Assembly (NCBI GenBank): GCA_030431875.1
Contig: JAUIIG010000011.1
Coordinates: forward strand, 1-61,996
Length of the DNA: 61,996 bases
Direction: 5' to 3'
Source of the DNA: Alphaproteobacteria bacterium
GTDB taxonomy: Bacteria; Pseudomonadota; Alphaproteobacteria; Sphingomonadales; Sphingomonadaceae
Below are positions 25,628-34,718 of the stretch, piece by piece. The notes under the pieces were generated by a model. It was not told the DNA's origin. It was given only the letters and a program-made list of their open reading frames with translations, and ran no database searches. Made by a program: the position numbers and the translations under genes. The stretch's first letter is position 1; each line of letters starts with the position of its first letter.

Positions 25628-26365
25628 ATGCACGGCTTCGCCAATCCCGCCCGGTTCCTGAGAATCGCCAAGTGGCTCACGCCGCTCTGCCTTTTGGCGG
25701 GGCTAGTGATATTTGGCGCGGTAATCGTCTACGGCCTGTTCTACGCGCCGCCCGAGCGATTGCAGGGCGAAACCGCGCGAATCCTCTTTATCCATGTGCC
25801 CACTGTCTGGTTCGGCATGGCTGGCTGGACCACCATCGCGCTCGCCAGCCTCGCAGAACTCGTCTGGCGGCACCCGCTGGCAGCGCTGGCAGCCCGCGCG
25901 GCAGCCGTGCCGGGCGCAGTGTTTACGACGCTGGGACTGCTGACCGGTTCGATCTGGGGTCGTCCTGCATGGGGCACCTGGTGGGTGTGGGACGGGCGGC
26001 TGACCAGCTTCCTCGTACTGCTGTTCCTCTACCTCGGATATATCGCGCTGGCCGGCGCGCTCGACCGTGAAGGCAGCAACAGCCGCGTTGCGGCGATCTT
26101 CGGCCTTGTCGGCGCGGTGAATATCCCGATCATCCACTATTCGGTGATCTGGTGGAACTCGCTCCACCAGCCTCCTTCCATCTCCACCAGCGGCTCGGCC
26201 ATGGCGCCCGAATACCTGTGGGGCATGCTCGGCGGCGCGCTCGGCATTTCATTGCTGTTCGGCGGCGTCGTGCTAGCCCGCATGCGCATGTTGCTGGCCA
26301 ACGTGCAGGCCGAAGCCCGCCTGCGCCGCAAGGCCATGGGTGCAGCGGAAGGGCTTGCAAGCTGA
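25628..26365 (+). CDS. ccmC: Heme exporter/handling protein CcmC
   Basis: Inner-membrane protein that loads haem onto CcmE in System I cytochrome c maturation. The 245-aa product has six helices and the haem-binding tryptophan-rich motif WGTWWVWDGRLTS in the second periplasmic loop. His in LFIHVPTVW and in NSLHQPPS are the expected axial ligands. No clear Shine-Dalgarno precedes the ATG; instead the near-repeat TTGTCCGACG abuts it. It leads the ccmC-D-E-F-G-H-I run, which is coupled throughout by overlapping stops and starts. ccmA and ccmB, the ABC exporter genes, are not in this window. Confidence 0.95.
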   Translation: MHGFANPARFLRIAKWLTPLCLLAGLVIFGAVIVYGLFYAPPERLQGETARILFIHVPTVWFGMAGWTTIALASLAELVWRHPLAALAARAAAVPGAVFTTLGLLTGSIWGRPAWGTWWVWDGRLTSFLVLLFLYLGYIALAGALDREGSNSRVAAIFGLVGAVNIPIIHYSVIWWNSLHQPPSISTSGSAMAPEYLWGMLGGALGISLLFGGVVLARMRMLLANVQAEARLRRKAMGAAEGLAS

Positions 26366-26505
26366 TGGCCGAGCAGCTGGATCAATGGACTTTCGTGATC
26401 GCTGCCTATGCGGTGGTGATTGTCGGCACGCTCGGTATGGTGGCGTGGAGCTGGATTGCCATGAAGCGCGCCGAGAAACGGCGTGAGGAGACGCGCAGGA
26501 AATGA
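26365..26505 (+). CDS. ccmD: Heme exporter small subunit CcmD
   Basis: Small inner-membrane protein of 46 aa that helps release holo-CcmE from the CcmABC complex. It has one helix (WTFVIAAYAVVIVGTLGMVAW, residues about 8-29) and a strongly basic C-terminal tail, MKRAEKRREETRRK, both standard for CcmD. Its ATG overlaps the ccmC stop by one base, and its stop overlaps the ccmE start (ATGA). The identification rests on size, topology and position, which together are convincing. Confidence 0.9.
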   Translation: MAEQLDQWTFVIAAYAVVIVGTLGMVAWSWIAMKRAEKRREETRRK

Positions 26506-26963
26506 GCACGGGACTGAAGCCCAAACACCAGCGGCTGGTGCTGGTCATCGTCGCGCTAGTGGTACTCCTGGGAGCGGGTGCGCTCGCCGCCTATGCCTTG
26601 CGCAACCAGGCGAGCTATTTCTACGTGCCTGCCGATATCGCCGCCAACCCGCCCGAAGTCGGGCAGGACATCCGCCTCGGCGGCATGGTGGAAATGGGTT
26701 CGATCAACACTGCGGATGACGGCGTTACCGTTCACTTCGTGGTCGGCGACGGCGCAGCGCGGGTGCCGGTCACCTACGCCGGTATTGTGCCGGACCTGTT
26801 TGTCGAGGGCTCCGGTGTGGTTGCCGAAGGTGCAATGAACGCCGAGGGCACTTTCGTCGCAAGCAACCTGCTGGCCAAGCACGACGAGAATTACATGCCG
26901 CGCGAGCTCGAAGGCATGACCATGGAAGAAGCGCGCGAAACGGTCGCAGAGACTTACGAATGA
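26502..26963 (+). CDS. ccmE: Cytochrome c-type biogenesis heme chaperone CcmE
   Basis: Membrane-anchored periplasmic chaperone that binds haem covalently and hands it to CcmF. The 153-aa protein has an N-terminal anchor (residues about 11-32) and an OB-fold domain. The haem-binding His127 with Tyr131 sits in LLAKHDENY, the proteobacterial HxxxY form. The start overlaps ccmD and the stop overlaps ccmF, both as ATGA. Sequence and context agree completely. Confidence 0.95.
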   Translation: MSTGLKPKHQRLVLVIVALVVLLGAGALAAYALRNQASYFYVPADIAANPPEVGQDIRLGGMVEMGSINTADDGVTVHFVVGDGAARVPVTYAGIVPDLFVEGSGVVAEGAMNAEGTFVASNLLAKHDENYMPRELEGMTMEEARETVAETYE

Positions 26964-28963
26964 TCGCTGAAATCGGCCTTGCTGCCCTGTGGCTGTCCGC
27001 GGCGCTTGCCGTGCTCCAGCTGGTTGGCGGCTTCTTCGGCGCGCGCGACGAGACCAATGAACTGCGCGCACTGGTGCGTCCGGCAGCCGTGCTCCAGGCC
27101 GTGCTCTGCGTCATCTCGTTCCTGTGCCTCGTCTGGGTGTTCTACGTCACCGACCTGTCGGTGAAGCTGGTGGCGAACAATTCGCACTCCATGAAGCCGC
27201 TGGCGTTCAAGCTCTCGGGCGCATGGGCAAACCACGAAGGGTCCATGCTGCTGTGGATCACCGTCATGGCAGCAGCCGGCGGCCTGATCGCCTTTATCGA
27301 ACGCCGCCTGCCCGAACGCGCCATGATGGCCACGCTGGGCACGCAGGCTTTCGTCGGGATCGGCTTCTACCTGTTCATCCTGCTGGCCTCGAACCCGTTC
27401 GAGCGGCTTTCGCCCGTGCCCGCTGACGGCAACGGGCTGAACCCGCTGCTGCAGGACATGGGCGTGTCGTTCCATCCGCCCACGCTCTACATCGGCTATG
27501 TCGGACTGTCGGTCGCCTTCAGCTTTGCGCTGGGCGCGCTGCTGACCCGCAATGTCACGCCCGAGTTTGCGCGCGTGATGCGACCCTGGGTGCTGGGGGC
27601 ATGGATTTTCCTCACCATCGGCATCGCTGCCGGTTCCTATTGGGCCTATTACGAGCTGGGCTGGGGTGGCTGGTGGTTCTGGGATCCGGTGGAGAATGCC
27701 AGTCTCATGCCGTGGCTCGCCGCAACGGCCTTGTTGCACTCGGCCAGCGTGCTGGCGGCGCGCGATGCCTTGCGGACATGGACGATCATGCTGGGCGTGG
27801 TGGCCTTCTCCATGTCGATGGTGGGCACCTTCCTGGTGCGATCGGGCATCCTGACCTCGGTGCATGCTTTTGCGGTCGATCCCGAACGCGGCAGCTTCAT
27901 CCTCGCCTTGCTGGCGCTGTACATCGGCGGCGCGCTGGTGGTCTTCGCCATGCGTGCCAGCACCATTGCCGAAGGGCAGCGGTTCTCCATCACCAGCCGC
28001 GAAGGCGCGCTGGTGGTGAACAACGTCGCACTGTCGGCGATCCTCGGCATCGTCCTGCTGGGTACGCTCTATCCGTTGCTGACGGAGGCCTTCGATGTTC
28101 GCGTCTCGGTTGGTCCCCCGTACTTCAACCCGGTAAGCGCCATCTTCCTGGTGCCCATGCTGCTGGTGCTCGCGGTCGGCCCGCTGCTGCGCTGGCGCAG
28201 GGACTCGCTTGCGCGGATCAAATGGCCGGTGATCGTCATTGTCGTGGCAATCTTGGTCGTGCTGATTGCCGCCGCGTTGTTCGCGGAAATGAGCATCCTT
28301 CCGCTGCTGGGCATCGCGCTCGCGGCGGGTGTCGGCATCGCCAGCTTCATGCCCCTGCGCGGCCGCAGCCTGCGCCGCACGCCACTGGCCATCTGGGGTA
28401 TGTGCATTGCCCACTTCGGTGTCGCCGTGTCCTTATTCGGCATGGCCGCTGACAGCGCCTTCCAGCAAGAACGGCTGGTGGCAGCCAATGTCGGCGACAC
28501 CATCGAGATCGGCCCTTGGGAAGCCACCTTGCAGTCAATCAGTCCGGTCGCCGGCCCCAACTGGACCGCCATGCAGGCCGACATGTTCTACAGCTACGAA
28601 GGCGGGCCGCTGATGGAAGGCCACCCGCAGGCACGCAGCTTCTGGGCACCGCCGGGCGAAACCAGCGAAGTGGCGCTCATCACCCGCTGGAATGGCCAAC
28701 TCTACGCCGCAGTGGGCAACATGGCCGAAGATGGACGCTGGCAGCTGCGCCTGTGGTGGAAGCCCTTCGTGACCTGGATCTGGTACGGCGGCCTGCTGAT
28801 TGCCCTTGGCGGCGTAATCGCGCTCGTCGGTCGGGTCGTGAGCGACCTGCGCCGCCGCGAAGCCGAGGCGAGGGGCGAAGCGCGCCCCTATCCCGACGAG
28901 GTGGAATATGCCGACTACGATGAAGTCCGGTCGATCGCCGGACCGGAGGAGGCCAAGTCATGA
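26960..28963 (+). CDS. ccmF: Cytochrome c heme lyase subunit CcmF
   Basis: Large inner-membrane protein that ligates haem to apocytochrome c. The 667-aa length and roughly 15 helices fit the family. The WWD motif is GWGGWWFWDPVENASLMPW near residue 235. Conserved haem-ligand histidines occur in AWANHEGSMLLW, in LLHSASVL and in HAFAVDPERG. The C-terminal periplasmic segment is followed by a last helix and a charged tail rich in Asp, Glu and Arg. The gene overlaps ccmE upstream and the thioredoxin-like gene downstream. Confidence 0.96.
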   Translation: MIAEIGLAALWLSAALAVLQLVGGFFGARDETNELRALVRPAAVLQAVLCVISFLCLVWVFYVTDLSVKLVANNSHSMKPLAFKLSGAWANHEGSMLLWITVMAAAGGLIAFIERRLPERAMMATLGTQAFVGIGFYLFILLASNPFERLSPVPADGNGLNPLLQDMGVSFHPPTLYIGYVGLSVAFSFALGALLTRNVTPEFARVMRPWVLGAWIFLTIGIAAGSYWAYYELGWGGWWFWDPVENASLMPWLAATALLHSASVLAARDALRTWTIMLGVVAFSMSMVGTFLVRSGILTSVHAFAVDPERGSFILALLALYIGGALVVFAMRASTIAEGQRFSITSREGALVVNNVALSAILGIVLLGTLYPLLTEAFDVRVSVGPPYFNPVSAIFLVPMLLVLAVGPLLRWRRDSLARIKWPVIVIVVAILVVLIAAALFAEMSILPLLGIALAAGVGIASFMPLRGRSLRRTPLAIWGMCIAHFGVAVSLFGMAADSAFQQERLVAANVGDTIEIGPWEATLQSISPVAGPNWTAMQADMFYSYEGGPLMEGHPQARSFWAPPGETSEVALITRWNGQLYAAVGNMAEDGRWQLRLWWKPFVTWIWYGGLLIALGGVIALVGRVVSDLRRREAEARGEARPYPDEVEYADYDEVRSIAGPEEAKS

Positions 28964-29502
28964 ACCTGACGCGCCTGCGCTATACCCTGTGGGGCATCGT
29001 CGGCCTGGCTGCCGCCTTGTTCGGCCTGTTCGCCTACCAGCTGTCGCAACCTAAGGACGAGTTCGTCCATAGCGCCATGATCGGCGAGCCGATGCCCGCC
29101 TTCGACCTGCCGCCCGCAGTGGAGAGCCGTCCCGGCTTGTCGAGCGCGGACCTTGCCGACGGTACGCCCAAGCTGCTCAATGTCTTCGCCAGCTGGTGTA
29201 TTCCCTGCGCGGCCGAAGCCCCGCAGCTGGAAGCGCTGGAGCGGGCAGGGGCCAATATTGTCGCCGTTGCCATCCGCGACCGTCCGGCAGACGTGAACCG
29301 CTTCCTCGCCATCTATGGCAACCCGTTTACCCGCATCGGCCGTGACGACATCTCCGAAGTGCAGCTGTCGATCGGCTCTTCCGGTGTGCCGGAGACCTTC
29401 GTGATCGATGGCGATGGTGTCATCACCTACCAGCACATCGGCGACATTCGCGAGGAGCACGTACCGATCCTGCTGGAAGAGCTGCGGAAGGCGGGTTCGT
29501 GA
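28960..29502 (+). CDS. ccmG: Thiol:disulfide interchange protein DsbE/CcmG
   Basis: Membrane-tethered periplasmic thioredoxin that keeps the CXXCH cysteines of apocytochrome c reduced. The 180-aa protein has a signal-anchor at residues about 9-27 and the active site WCIPC at 79-83. Most CcmG proteins have WCxxC with Pro, Thr or similar inside, so this is normal. GVPETFVIDGDGVI carries the cis-proline loop. GGAGGAGG lies about ten bases upstream of its ATG, a strong ribosome site within the end of ccmF. Its stop overlaps the ccmH start by one base. Confidence 0.94.
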   Translation: MNLTRLRYTLWGIVGLAAALFGLFAYQLSQPKDEFVHSAMIGEPMPAFDLPPAVESRPGLSSADLADGTPKLLNVFASWCIPCAAEAPQLEALERAGANIVAVAIRDRPADVNRFLAIYGNPFTRIGRDDISEVQLSIGSSGVPETFVIDGDGVITYQHIGDIREEHVPILLEELRKAGS

Positions 29503-29906
29503 TGCGCTGGCTTGTCGCCCTCTTGCTGCTGGCACTGGCTGCACCCGTGACGGCGCAGGACACCATGCCGCCCGCGCCCTATGCCTACACCCAGCTGGAA
29601 GACCCAGCGCAGGAAGAGCAGGCACGAGAGCTCATGCACACGCTGCGCTGCCTCAAGTGTCAGAGCCAGTCGATTGCCGACAGCGATGCGCCCATGGCGG
29701 GCGACATGCGGCACCAGGTGCGCACGCGCATCGCGGCCGGTGAAAGCCCTGACGAAATCCGCGAATGGCTGATCTCCCGCTATGGTGACTACGTCAGCTA
29801 TGAACCGCAAATCAGCTCCACCACCTGGCCGCTGTTCGTGATCCCGCTGATTGTCCTGCTGTTGGCGGGTACGGTCCTCCTCCGTCGCATGAGGCGCAAG
29901 TCATGA
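29502..29906 (+). CDS. ccmH: Cytochrome c-type biogenesis protein CcmH (CcmL/CycL type)
   Basis: Periplasm-facing thiol-redox protein of 134 aa that handles apocytochrome c. It has a signal peptide ending TAQ (about residue 19), the motif LRCLKCQSQS with Cys50 and Cys53, a three-helix domain and one C-terminal membrane helix followed by RRMRRKS. I start at ATG 29502; a GTG one codon earlier is possible. This is the short form, with the TPR part encoded separately as CcmI. Overlaps couple it to ccmG and ccmI. Confidence 0.93.
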   Translation: MRWLVALLLLALAAPVTAQDTMPPAPYAYTQLEDPAQEEQARELMHTLRCLKCQSQSIADSDAPMAGDMRHQVRTRIAAGESPDEIREWLISRYGDYVSYEPQISSTTWPLFVIPLIVLLLAGTVLLRRMRRKS

Positions 29907-30574
29907 CCTGGATCGCTGTCATCCTGCTGGCGCTGCTGGCCTTCGCCATCGCGGCTGTCGCTTTCAAGCTGGAGAAGGGGCTCTGGACCAGCCTCGCAGC
30001 GGCGCTGGGCTTTGGCCTTGCCGGCTACGCCTTGCAGGCGAACCCGGACATGCCCGCTGCGCCCAAGTCCGCCTCGGCTCGTGCAGCCGAGCTGGAATAC
30101 GACGTGGTCGAAGCGCGGCGCGAGTTTGTCGCCCAGCGCGACTGGTCGCAGAACCGCTTGCTGGTAACCTCCGACGCCATGGCGCGGCTTGGGCGCTTTG
30201 AAGAGGCAGCACAGCTACTTGCTGGCAATACCGATCGTGACCCGCGTGATTTCGAGGTCTGGCTGGCACTGGGAATCGCGCTTACCGAACACGCCGACGG
30301 TGCGCTGACGCAGGCGTCGCTCTACGCTTACCAGCAGGCCGCCAACGCCAAGCCGGACAGCCTTGCGCCCGGATATTTCCTCGGCGTTTCGCTGGTTCGC
30401 CAGGGCCGCCTCATGGAAGCGCGGCAGGTGTGGAGGGAAACGCTCGAAACCGGGCCCGAAGACGCAGCAGGCCGCGCCGGCCTGGAAGATCGTCTTGCGC
30501 GACTTGACGCCATGCTGGGCGCGATGAGCCAGGGGCAGGCACCGGTTGTGCCGGAAGACAACACCGGCGAATAA
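29903..30574 (+). CDS. ccmI: Cytochrome c-type biogenesis protein CcmI (TPR protein)
   Basis: Apocytochrome c chaperone that feeds substrates to the CcmFH lyase. The 223-aa protein has two hydrophobic segments (residues about 3-20 and 28-46) and a soluble region with TPR-like helices. These include FEVWLALGIALTEHADGALTQASLYAYQQAANAKPDS, here split over two repeats. The C-terminal tail is acidic. The N-terminal coiled part is shorter than in E. coli. It ends the ccm run, with 91 bases before kup. The call relies on position and TPR pattern as much as on sequence. Confidence 0.85.
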   Translation: MTWIAVILLALLAFAIAAVAFKLEKGLWTSLAAALGFGLAGYALQANPDMPAAPKSASARAAELEYDVVEARREFVAQRDWSQNRLLVTSDAMARLGRFEEAAQLLAGNTDRDPRDFEVWLALGIALTEHADGALTQASLYAYQQAANAKPDSLAPGYFLGVSLVRQGRLMEARQVWRETLETGPEDAAGRAGLEDRLARLDAMLGAMSQGQAPVVPEDNTGE

Positions 30575-30665
30575 TGCTGCACTGCATCATGTTGCGGGAC
30601 GCGGTATTCGCTGCTAACGCGCCCGCTTCGCCGCCCCGTGGGGGCCAGATGGGCTTTAAATCCAT

Positions 30666-32558
30666 ATGAGCGCAACCGGACAAGACCGGGAAACTGCCAA
30701 GTTCAAACTCGCTGCGGGTGCCATCGGCATCGTCTTCGGCGATATTGGCACGTCCCCCCTCTACGCCTTCCGCGAAACCTTTCGCGGCGCGCACGAGATG
30801 CCCATCGACAACCTGCACGTGCTAGGCGTCGTCAGCCTGATCTTCTGGTCGATGACGCTGATCGTGGCGATCCAGTACGTCACCATCCTGATGCGAGCGG
30901 ACAACAACGGGCAGGGCGGTAGCCTTGCTCTCGTCGCCCTGCTGTCCCGCTCGATGGGCAAGACCAGTTACGGCTGGCTGGTGGTGCTGCTGGGGGTAGC
31001 CGCAACGGCGCTGTTCTACGGCGACTCGATGATTACGCCCGCAATCTCCGTGCTATCGGCGGTGGAGGGCCTGACCGTCGTCGATCACCGGCTGGATCGC
31101 TACGTGATTCCCATCGCGCTGGTGTTGCTGATCTGCCTGTTCATCCTGCAAAAGCGTGGGACAGCGAAGGTCGGCGCACTGTTTGCGCCGGTGATGATGC
31201 TCTACTTCACCGTGATCGCGGTGCTGGGCATCGTGCAGATCTTCAATACGCCGGAAATCCTCTGGGCTTTCAACCCCTGGTACGCGGTGCAGTTCTTCCT
31301 CGAGGAGAAGGTCTTCGCCTTCCTTGCGCTGGGTTCGGTGGTGCTGGCTGTGACCGGTGCAGAGGCGCTCTATTCCGACATGGGCCACTTTGGTCGCGGC
31401 CCGATGAAGCTGTCTTGGTTCGGCTTTGTCATGCCTTGCCTGCTGATCAACTACTTCGGCCAGGGCGCGATGATCCTGGGCCTGCCCGATGCAGCTGCGG
31501 AAGAGGCGATTGCCAGCCCGTTCTTCTTCCTCGCCGACGAAGCCTATCGCCTGCCGCTGGTGATCCTCGCCACCTGCGCCACTTTCATTGCCAGCCAGGC
31601 GGTGATCTCGGGCGCGTTCAGCATTACCCATCAGGCGATCCAGCTTGGCTTCGTGCCGCGCTTGTCGATCCGCCACACCAGCGACGAGCATTCGGGCCAG
31701 ATATACATCCCGGTTATCAACTGGGCGCTGATGTGCGCAGTGATCGTGCTGGTGCTGACCTTCCAGAACTCGTCCAATCTCGCCAGCGCCTACGGGATCG
31801 CGGTTACCGGGGCGATGACCATCGATACCCTGTTGATGGCGGTATTGTTCATCGGCGTGTGGAAATGGAAGAAATGGATCGCAATACCGGTGGTGCTGGT
31901 CTTCCTGGTGGTGGACGGGGCCTATTTCGCCGCCAACCTGACCAAGGTGCCTGACGGTGGCTGGTTCCCGCTGTTGATCGGCGCGGTGGCCTTCACCGTG
32001 CTGACGACGTGGTCAAAGGGCCGCAAGCTCATGCGCGCGCGCATGACCGAGGCGGGGCTGCCGCTGGACATTTTTGCCAAGTCTGCACGGTCGAGTACAG
32101 CGCGGGTGCCGGGAACCGCGATCTTCATGAATTCCGCTTCCGCCGGCACGCCATCGGCGCTGCTGCATAATATCAAGCACAACAAGGTCCTGCACGAACG
32201 GGTCGTGGTGCTGACGGTGAAAATCCAGGATGTGCCCTATATCGGCGACGAGGATCGTTGCTCGATCGAGGAACTGGGCGATGGCTTCTTCCGCGTGGTG
32301 CTGAACTACGGGTTCATGCAGGAAACCGACGTGCCCGCGGCGCTCAAGCGGCACGAGATGTGCGGCGGGCCGTTCGACATGATGCAGACCAGCTTCTTCC
32401 TCAGCCGCCAGACCCTCCTGCCGTCGGACAAGCCCGGCATGATGGTCTGGCGCGAGAAGCTGTTCGCCTGGATGATGCGCAACGCGGCGACGCCGATGGA
32501 ATTCTTCGCCCTGCCGACGAACCGCGTGGTGGAATTGGGCAGCCAGGTCGAGATCTGA
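30666..32558 (+). CDS. kup: Low-affinity potassium transporter Kup
   Basis: Inner-membrane K+/H+ symporter of 630 aa, matching the Kup/HAK/KT family length. The N-terminus holds the family start [22 protein letters not shown] with the GDIGTSPLY selectivity motif. About twelve helices follow up to residue 460, then a soluble C-terminal domain of about 170 residues ending VELGSQVEI. The [15 protein letters not shown] segment is also characteristic. No good ribosome site lies before ATG 30666, so the start is chosen by homology of the N-terminus. A small DUF1801 gene follows four bases after the stop. Confidence 0.95.
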   Translation: MSATGQDRETAKFKLAAGAIGIVFGDIGTSPLYAFRETFRGAHEMPIDNLHVLGVVSLIFWSMTLIVAIQYVTILMRADNNGQGGSLALVALLSRSMGKTSYGWLVVLLGVAATALFYGDSMITPAISVLSAVEGLTVVDHRLDRYVIPIALVLLICLFILQKRGTAKVGALFAPVMMLYFTVIAVLGIVQIFNTPEILWAFNPWYAVQFFLEEKVFAFLALGSVVLAVTGAEALYSDMGHFGRGPMKLSWFGFVMPCLLINYFGQGAMILGLPDAAAEEAIASPFFFLADEAYRLPLVILATCATFIASQAVISGAFSITHQAIQLGFVPRLSIRHTSDEHSGQIYIPVINWALMCAVIVLVLTFQNSSNLASAYGIAVTGAMTIDTLLMAVLFIGVWKWKKWIAIPVVLVFLVVDGAYFAANLTKVPDGGWFPLLIGAVAFTVLTTWSKGRKLMRARMTEAGLPLDIFAKSARSSTARVPGTAIFMNSASAGTPSALLHNIKHNKVLHERVVVLTVKIQDVPYIGDEDRCSIEELGDGFFRVVLNYGFMQETDVPAALKRHEMCGGPFDMMQTSFFLSRQTLLPSDKPGMMVWREKLFAWMMRNAATPMEFFALPTNRVVELGSQVEI

Positions 32559-32562
32559 CCGG

Positions 32563-32910
32563 ATGGCGATCGATCCGCATCGTGACCTTGTCGACAAGGC
32601 GGATCCATCGGTGCGGGAGCGGCTGGAGGCTATCCAGCGAGCCGTGGAGGGCGCAGTGCCCGGTGCCACGCGCATCACCAGCTACGGGATGCCAGCCTAC
32701 CGCAAGGGCAAGGTGTTCCTCTATTTCGGAGCCTTCAAGAAACACATCGGCGTCTATCCGCCGGTGCTGGAACCCGCCCAACTGGTGAAGGAACTGGAAC
32801 CCTGGCGCGGACCAAAGGGCAACCTGACCTTTCCGCACAGCGAACCGTTGCCGATAGAATTGATCGCTCGTGTCGCAGGGGCGCTGGCGGCGCAATACGC
32901 CGCTGACTGA
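32563..32910 (+). CDS. DUF1801 (YdhG-like) protein
   Basis: Small soluble protein of 115 aa with the DUF1801 fold, related to Bacillus Fra/YdhG, which has been proposed as an intracellular iron chaperone. Family features visible are ITSYGMPAYRKGKVFLYFGAFKKHIGVYP across residues about 39-67 and the C-terminal GNLTFPHSEPLPIELI. The function here is not established, and iron binding is only a family-level suggestion. It begins four bases after kup and is probably co-transcribed. It is convergent with the dapF-mtaB-ftsY-yciB operon, and the two stops abut. Confidence 0.85.
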   Translation: MAIDPHRDLVDKADPSVRERLEAIQRAVEGAVPGATRITSYGMPAYRKGKVFLYFGAFKKHIGVYPPVLEPAQLVKELEPWRGPKGNLTFPHSEPLPIELIARVAGALAAQYAAD

Positions 32911-33582
32911 TCAGCCCGGCGGCGGGGTGTCGTCCGCAGGATCGTTGTCTTCCACGCTCAGCCCGTGGCGCATCAGCATGGGCACCTGGGTAAAGGTGAA
33001 GAGGAAGGTCAGCGGCATAAACAGCCACAGCTTCATCTCCAGCCAGGTTTCGAAGCTGACGAGGTAAAGCAAGGCGGTGTTGAGCACTGCCAGCACGATG
33101 AAGAACAGGCCCCAGTTGCGCGACAGCTTGAGCCAGCCTTCGTCGGTCAGGCCCTCAAATGCGGCTTCCAACAGCACTTTCAGCAGCGACTTGCCCTTGG
33201 CATAGCCCACCAGCAATACGACGGCGAAGAGCACGTAAATGATCGTCGGCTTCCACTGGATGAAACGTTCGTCCTGGAAGTAGATCGTCAGCGCGCCGAA
33301 GCCGACGATGAGTGCCGTCGACATCCACAGCATGGGACTGACCTTGCCCAGCATGAACTTGCTGACCGCCAGTGCGATCACCGAGGCAACGATGAAGGCA
33401 CCGGTGCCCCAGATCACCGCGAGCGTACTCATGGCGGCGAAGGTCAGTTCGTCGGTCACGACATCGGAATCGGGCGAGTGGTATTTGTAGACGAGGAAGA
33501 ATACCAGCAGCGGGCCATAGTCGACTGCGACGTTGAGCCAGCCGCTCTTCGGCTTCTTCGTTTCGGTGGCTGCGTCGGACAT
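32911..33582 (-). CDS. yciB: Inner membrane-spanning protein YciB (IspZ-like)
   Basis: Inner-membrane protein of 223 aa with five or six helices, the family once called intracellular septation protein A. It affects envelope or septum integrity in enterobacteria, and its molecular role is unclear. Typical blocks are VDYGPLLVFFLVYKY near residues 20-34, WKPTIIYVLFAVVLL and LSRNWGLFFIVLAVLN. The C-terminal tail is acidic and Pro-rich (NDPADDTPPPG). It is the last gene of the leftward dapF-mtaB-ftsY-yciB operon; its ATG overlaps the ftsY stop (TGATG). Linkage with ftsY is conserved in alphaproteobacteria. Confidence 0.92.
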   Translation of the reverse strand: MSDAATETKKPKSGWLNVAVDYGPLLVFFLVYKYHSPDSDVVTDELTFAAMSTLAVIWGTGAFIVASVIALAVSKFMLGKVSPMLWMSTALIVGFGALTIYFQDERFIQWKPTIIYVLFAVVLLVGYAKGKSLLKVLLEAAFEGLTDEGWLKLSRNWGLFFIVLAVLNTALLYLVSFETWLEMKLWLFMPLTFLFTFTQVPMLMRHGLSVEDNDPADDTPPPG

Positions 33583-34718
33583 CAGGCCACTCCTGCAATG
33601 ACTTTGGCGACCAGGTCAGGGTCGAAGGGGCGCAGGTCGTCCAGCGTTTCACCGACGCCGATGGCATGGATGGGCAGGCCATACTGCTCTGCCGCTGCCA
33701 CCAGCACGCCGCCGCGCGCCGTGCCGTCCAGCTTGGTCATGATCAGGCCGGTGACGCCCGCCACTTCCTTGAAGATCTCGATCTGGCTGAGTGCATTCTG
33801 GCCGTTGGTGGCGTCGAGCACCAGCAAGACATCGTGCGGCGCCTCGGGATTGAGGCGGCCCAGAACTTTGCGGATCTTGGCGAGCTCGTCCATCAGCTCG
33901 GTCTTGTTCTGCAGGCGACCGGCGGTGTCGACGATCAGCGCATCAATGCCGGTATCGGTTGCCCGCTTCACAGCGTCGAACACGATCGAGGCCGGATCGC
34001 CGCCCTCGGGCCCCGTCACGATCGGTGCGCCGATGCGATCAGCCCAGACCTTCAGCTGGCCGATAGCTGCGGCACGGAAGGTATCGCCCGCCGCAAGCAT
34101 GACGCCATAGTCTTCTTCCTGTAGCCAGTGGCCCAGCTTGGCGATGGTGGTGGTCTTGCCGCTGCCGTTGACGCCGATCACCAGGATCACCTGCGGACGC
34201 GGGAAGGCGGTGATTTCCAGCGGCTTGGCCACGGTGCGCAGGATGGCGGCAATTTCTTCTGCCACGGCTTCCTTCAACTCACGCTCGGTAATCTTCAGGC
34301 CGAAGCGCTTCTCTGCCAGCTTGGCGCGGATGCGCGCGGCGGCGCTGGGGCCAAGGTCGGACACGATCAGCGCGTCTTCCACTTCGTCCAGCGTGGCATC
34401 GTCGAGAGTTGCCGTGCGCATACTGGTGGTAACCTTGGACACGATGCCGGCAGGTTCAGGCGCGGGGTTGGCGATGTGGGCAGGCGCGGAAACCGGCTCG
34501 GGTTCGGGAGCGGGCTCCGGTTCAGGGGTAGGTTCGGGCGCCGGTTCTGGAACAGCTGCTGCTTCCGGTTCTGGCTCCGGTTCTGGCTCAGGGTCCGGGG
34601 CCGCTTCCTCTTCCGCGACCGCTTCTTCCTCGTCCACTACGGCGGAGAGGTTCTCCGACAGGCGGTCCGACGTCTTGCGGAAACCTCCGAACAGTCGTTC
34701 CGTCCAGCTCTTGCTCAC
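33582..34718 (-). CDS. ftsY: Signal recognition particle receptor FtsY
   Basis: SRP receptor GTPase that docks ribosome-nascent chains at the inner membrane. The 378-aa product begins with an amphipathic basic segment (SKSWTERLFGGFRK) for membrane binding. An acidic Pro/Glu-rich region follows at residues 41-90, almost a Glu-Pro repeat. The N domain comes next, then the G domain with GVNGSGKTTTIAKLG (P-loop), DTAGR and TKLDGTARGG. The start is a GTG that overlaps the mtaB stop (GTGA); longer in-frame text upstream lies inside mtaB and was rejected. The PE-rich acidic region is a low-complexity version of the usual variable A domain. Confidence 0.95.
   Translation of the reverse strand: MSKSWTERLFGGFRKTSDRLSENLSAVVDEEEAVAEEEAAPDPEPEPEPEPEAAAVPEPAPEPTPEPEPAPEPEPVSAPAHIANPAPEPAGIVSKVTTSMRTATLDDATLDEVEDALIVSDLGPSAAARIRAKLAEKRFGLKITERELKEAVAEEIAAILRTVAKPLEITAFPRPQVILVIGVNGSGKTTTIAKLGHWLQEEDYGVMLAAGDTFRAAAIGQLKVWADRIGAPIVTGPEGGDPASIVFDAVKRATDTGIDALIVDTAGRLQNKTELMDELAKIRKVLGRLNPEAPHDVLLVLDATNGQNALSQIEIFKEVAGVTGLIMTKLDGTARGGVLVAAAEQYGLPIHAIGVGETLDDLRPFDPDLVAKVIAGVA

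Noticed and set aside
26954-28414. 486-codon open frame opposite ccmF, and a similar one at 16804-18294 opposite rseP
   Set aside because: Both are antisense shadows of genes with clear motifs, rich in Arg, Gln and His without any domain.
30575-30665. Terminator between ccmI and kup
   Set aside because: GCCCCGTGGGGGC can form a short stem, but the loop is too small and no T-run follows.
34449-34598. CRISPR-like or tandem repeat array in ftsY
   Set aside because: The repeats are in-frame Glu-Pro codons of irregular length, a protein low-complexity region and not spaced DNA repeats.
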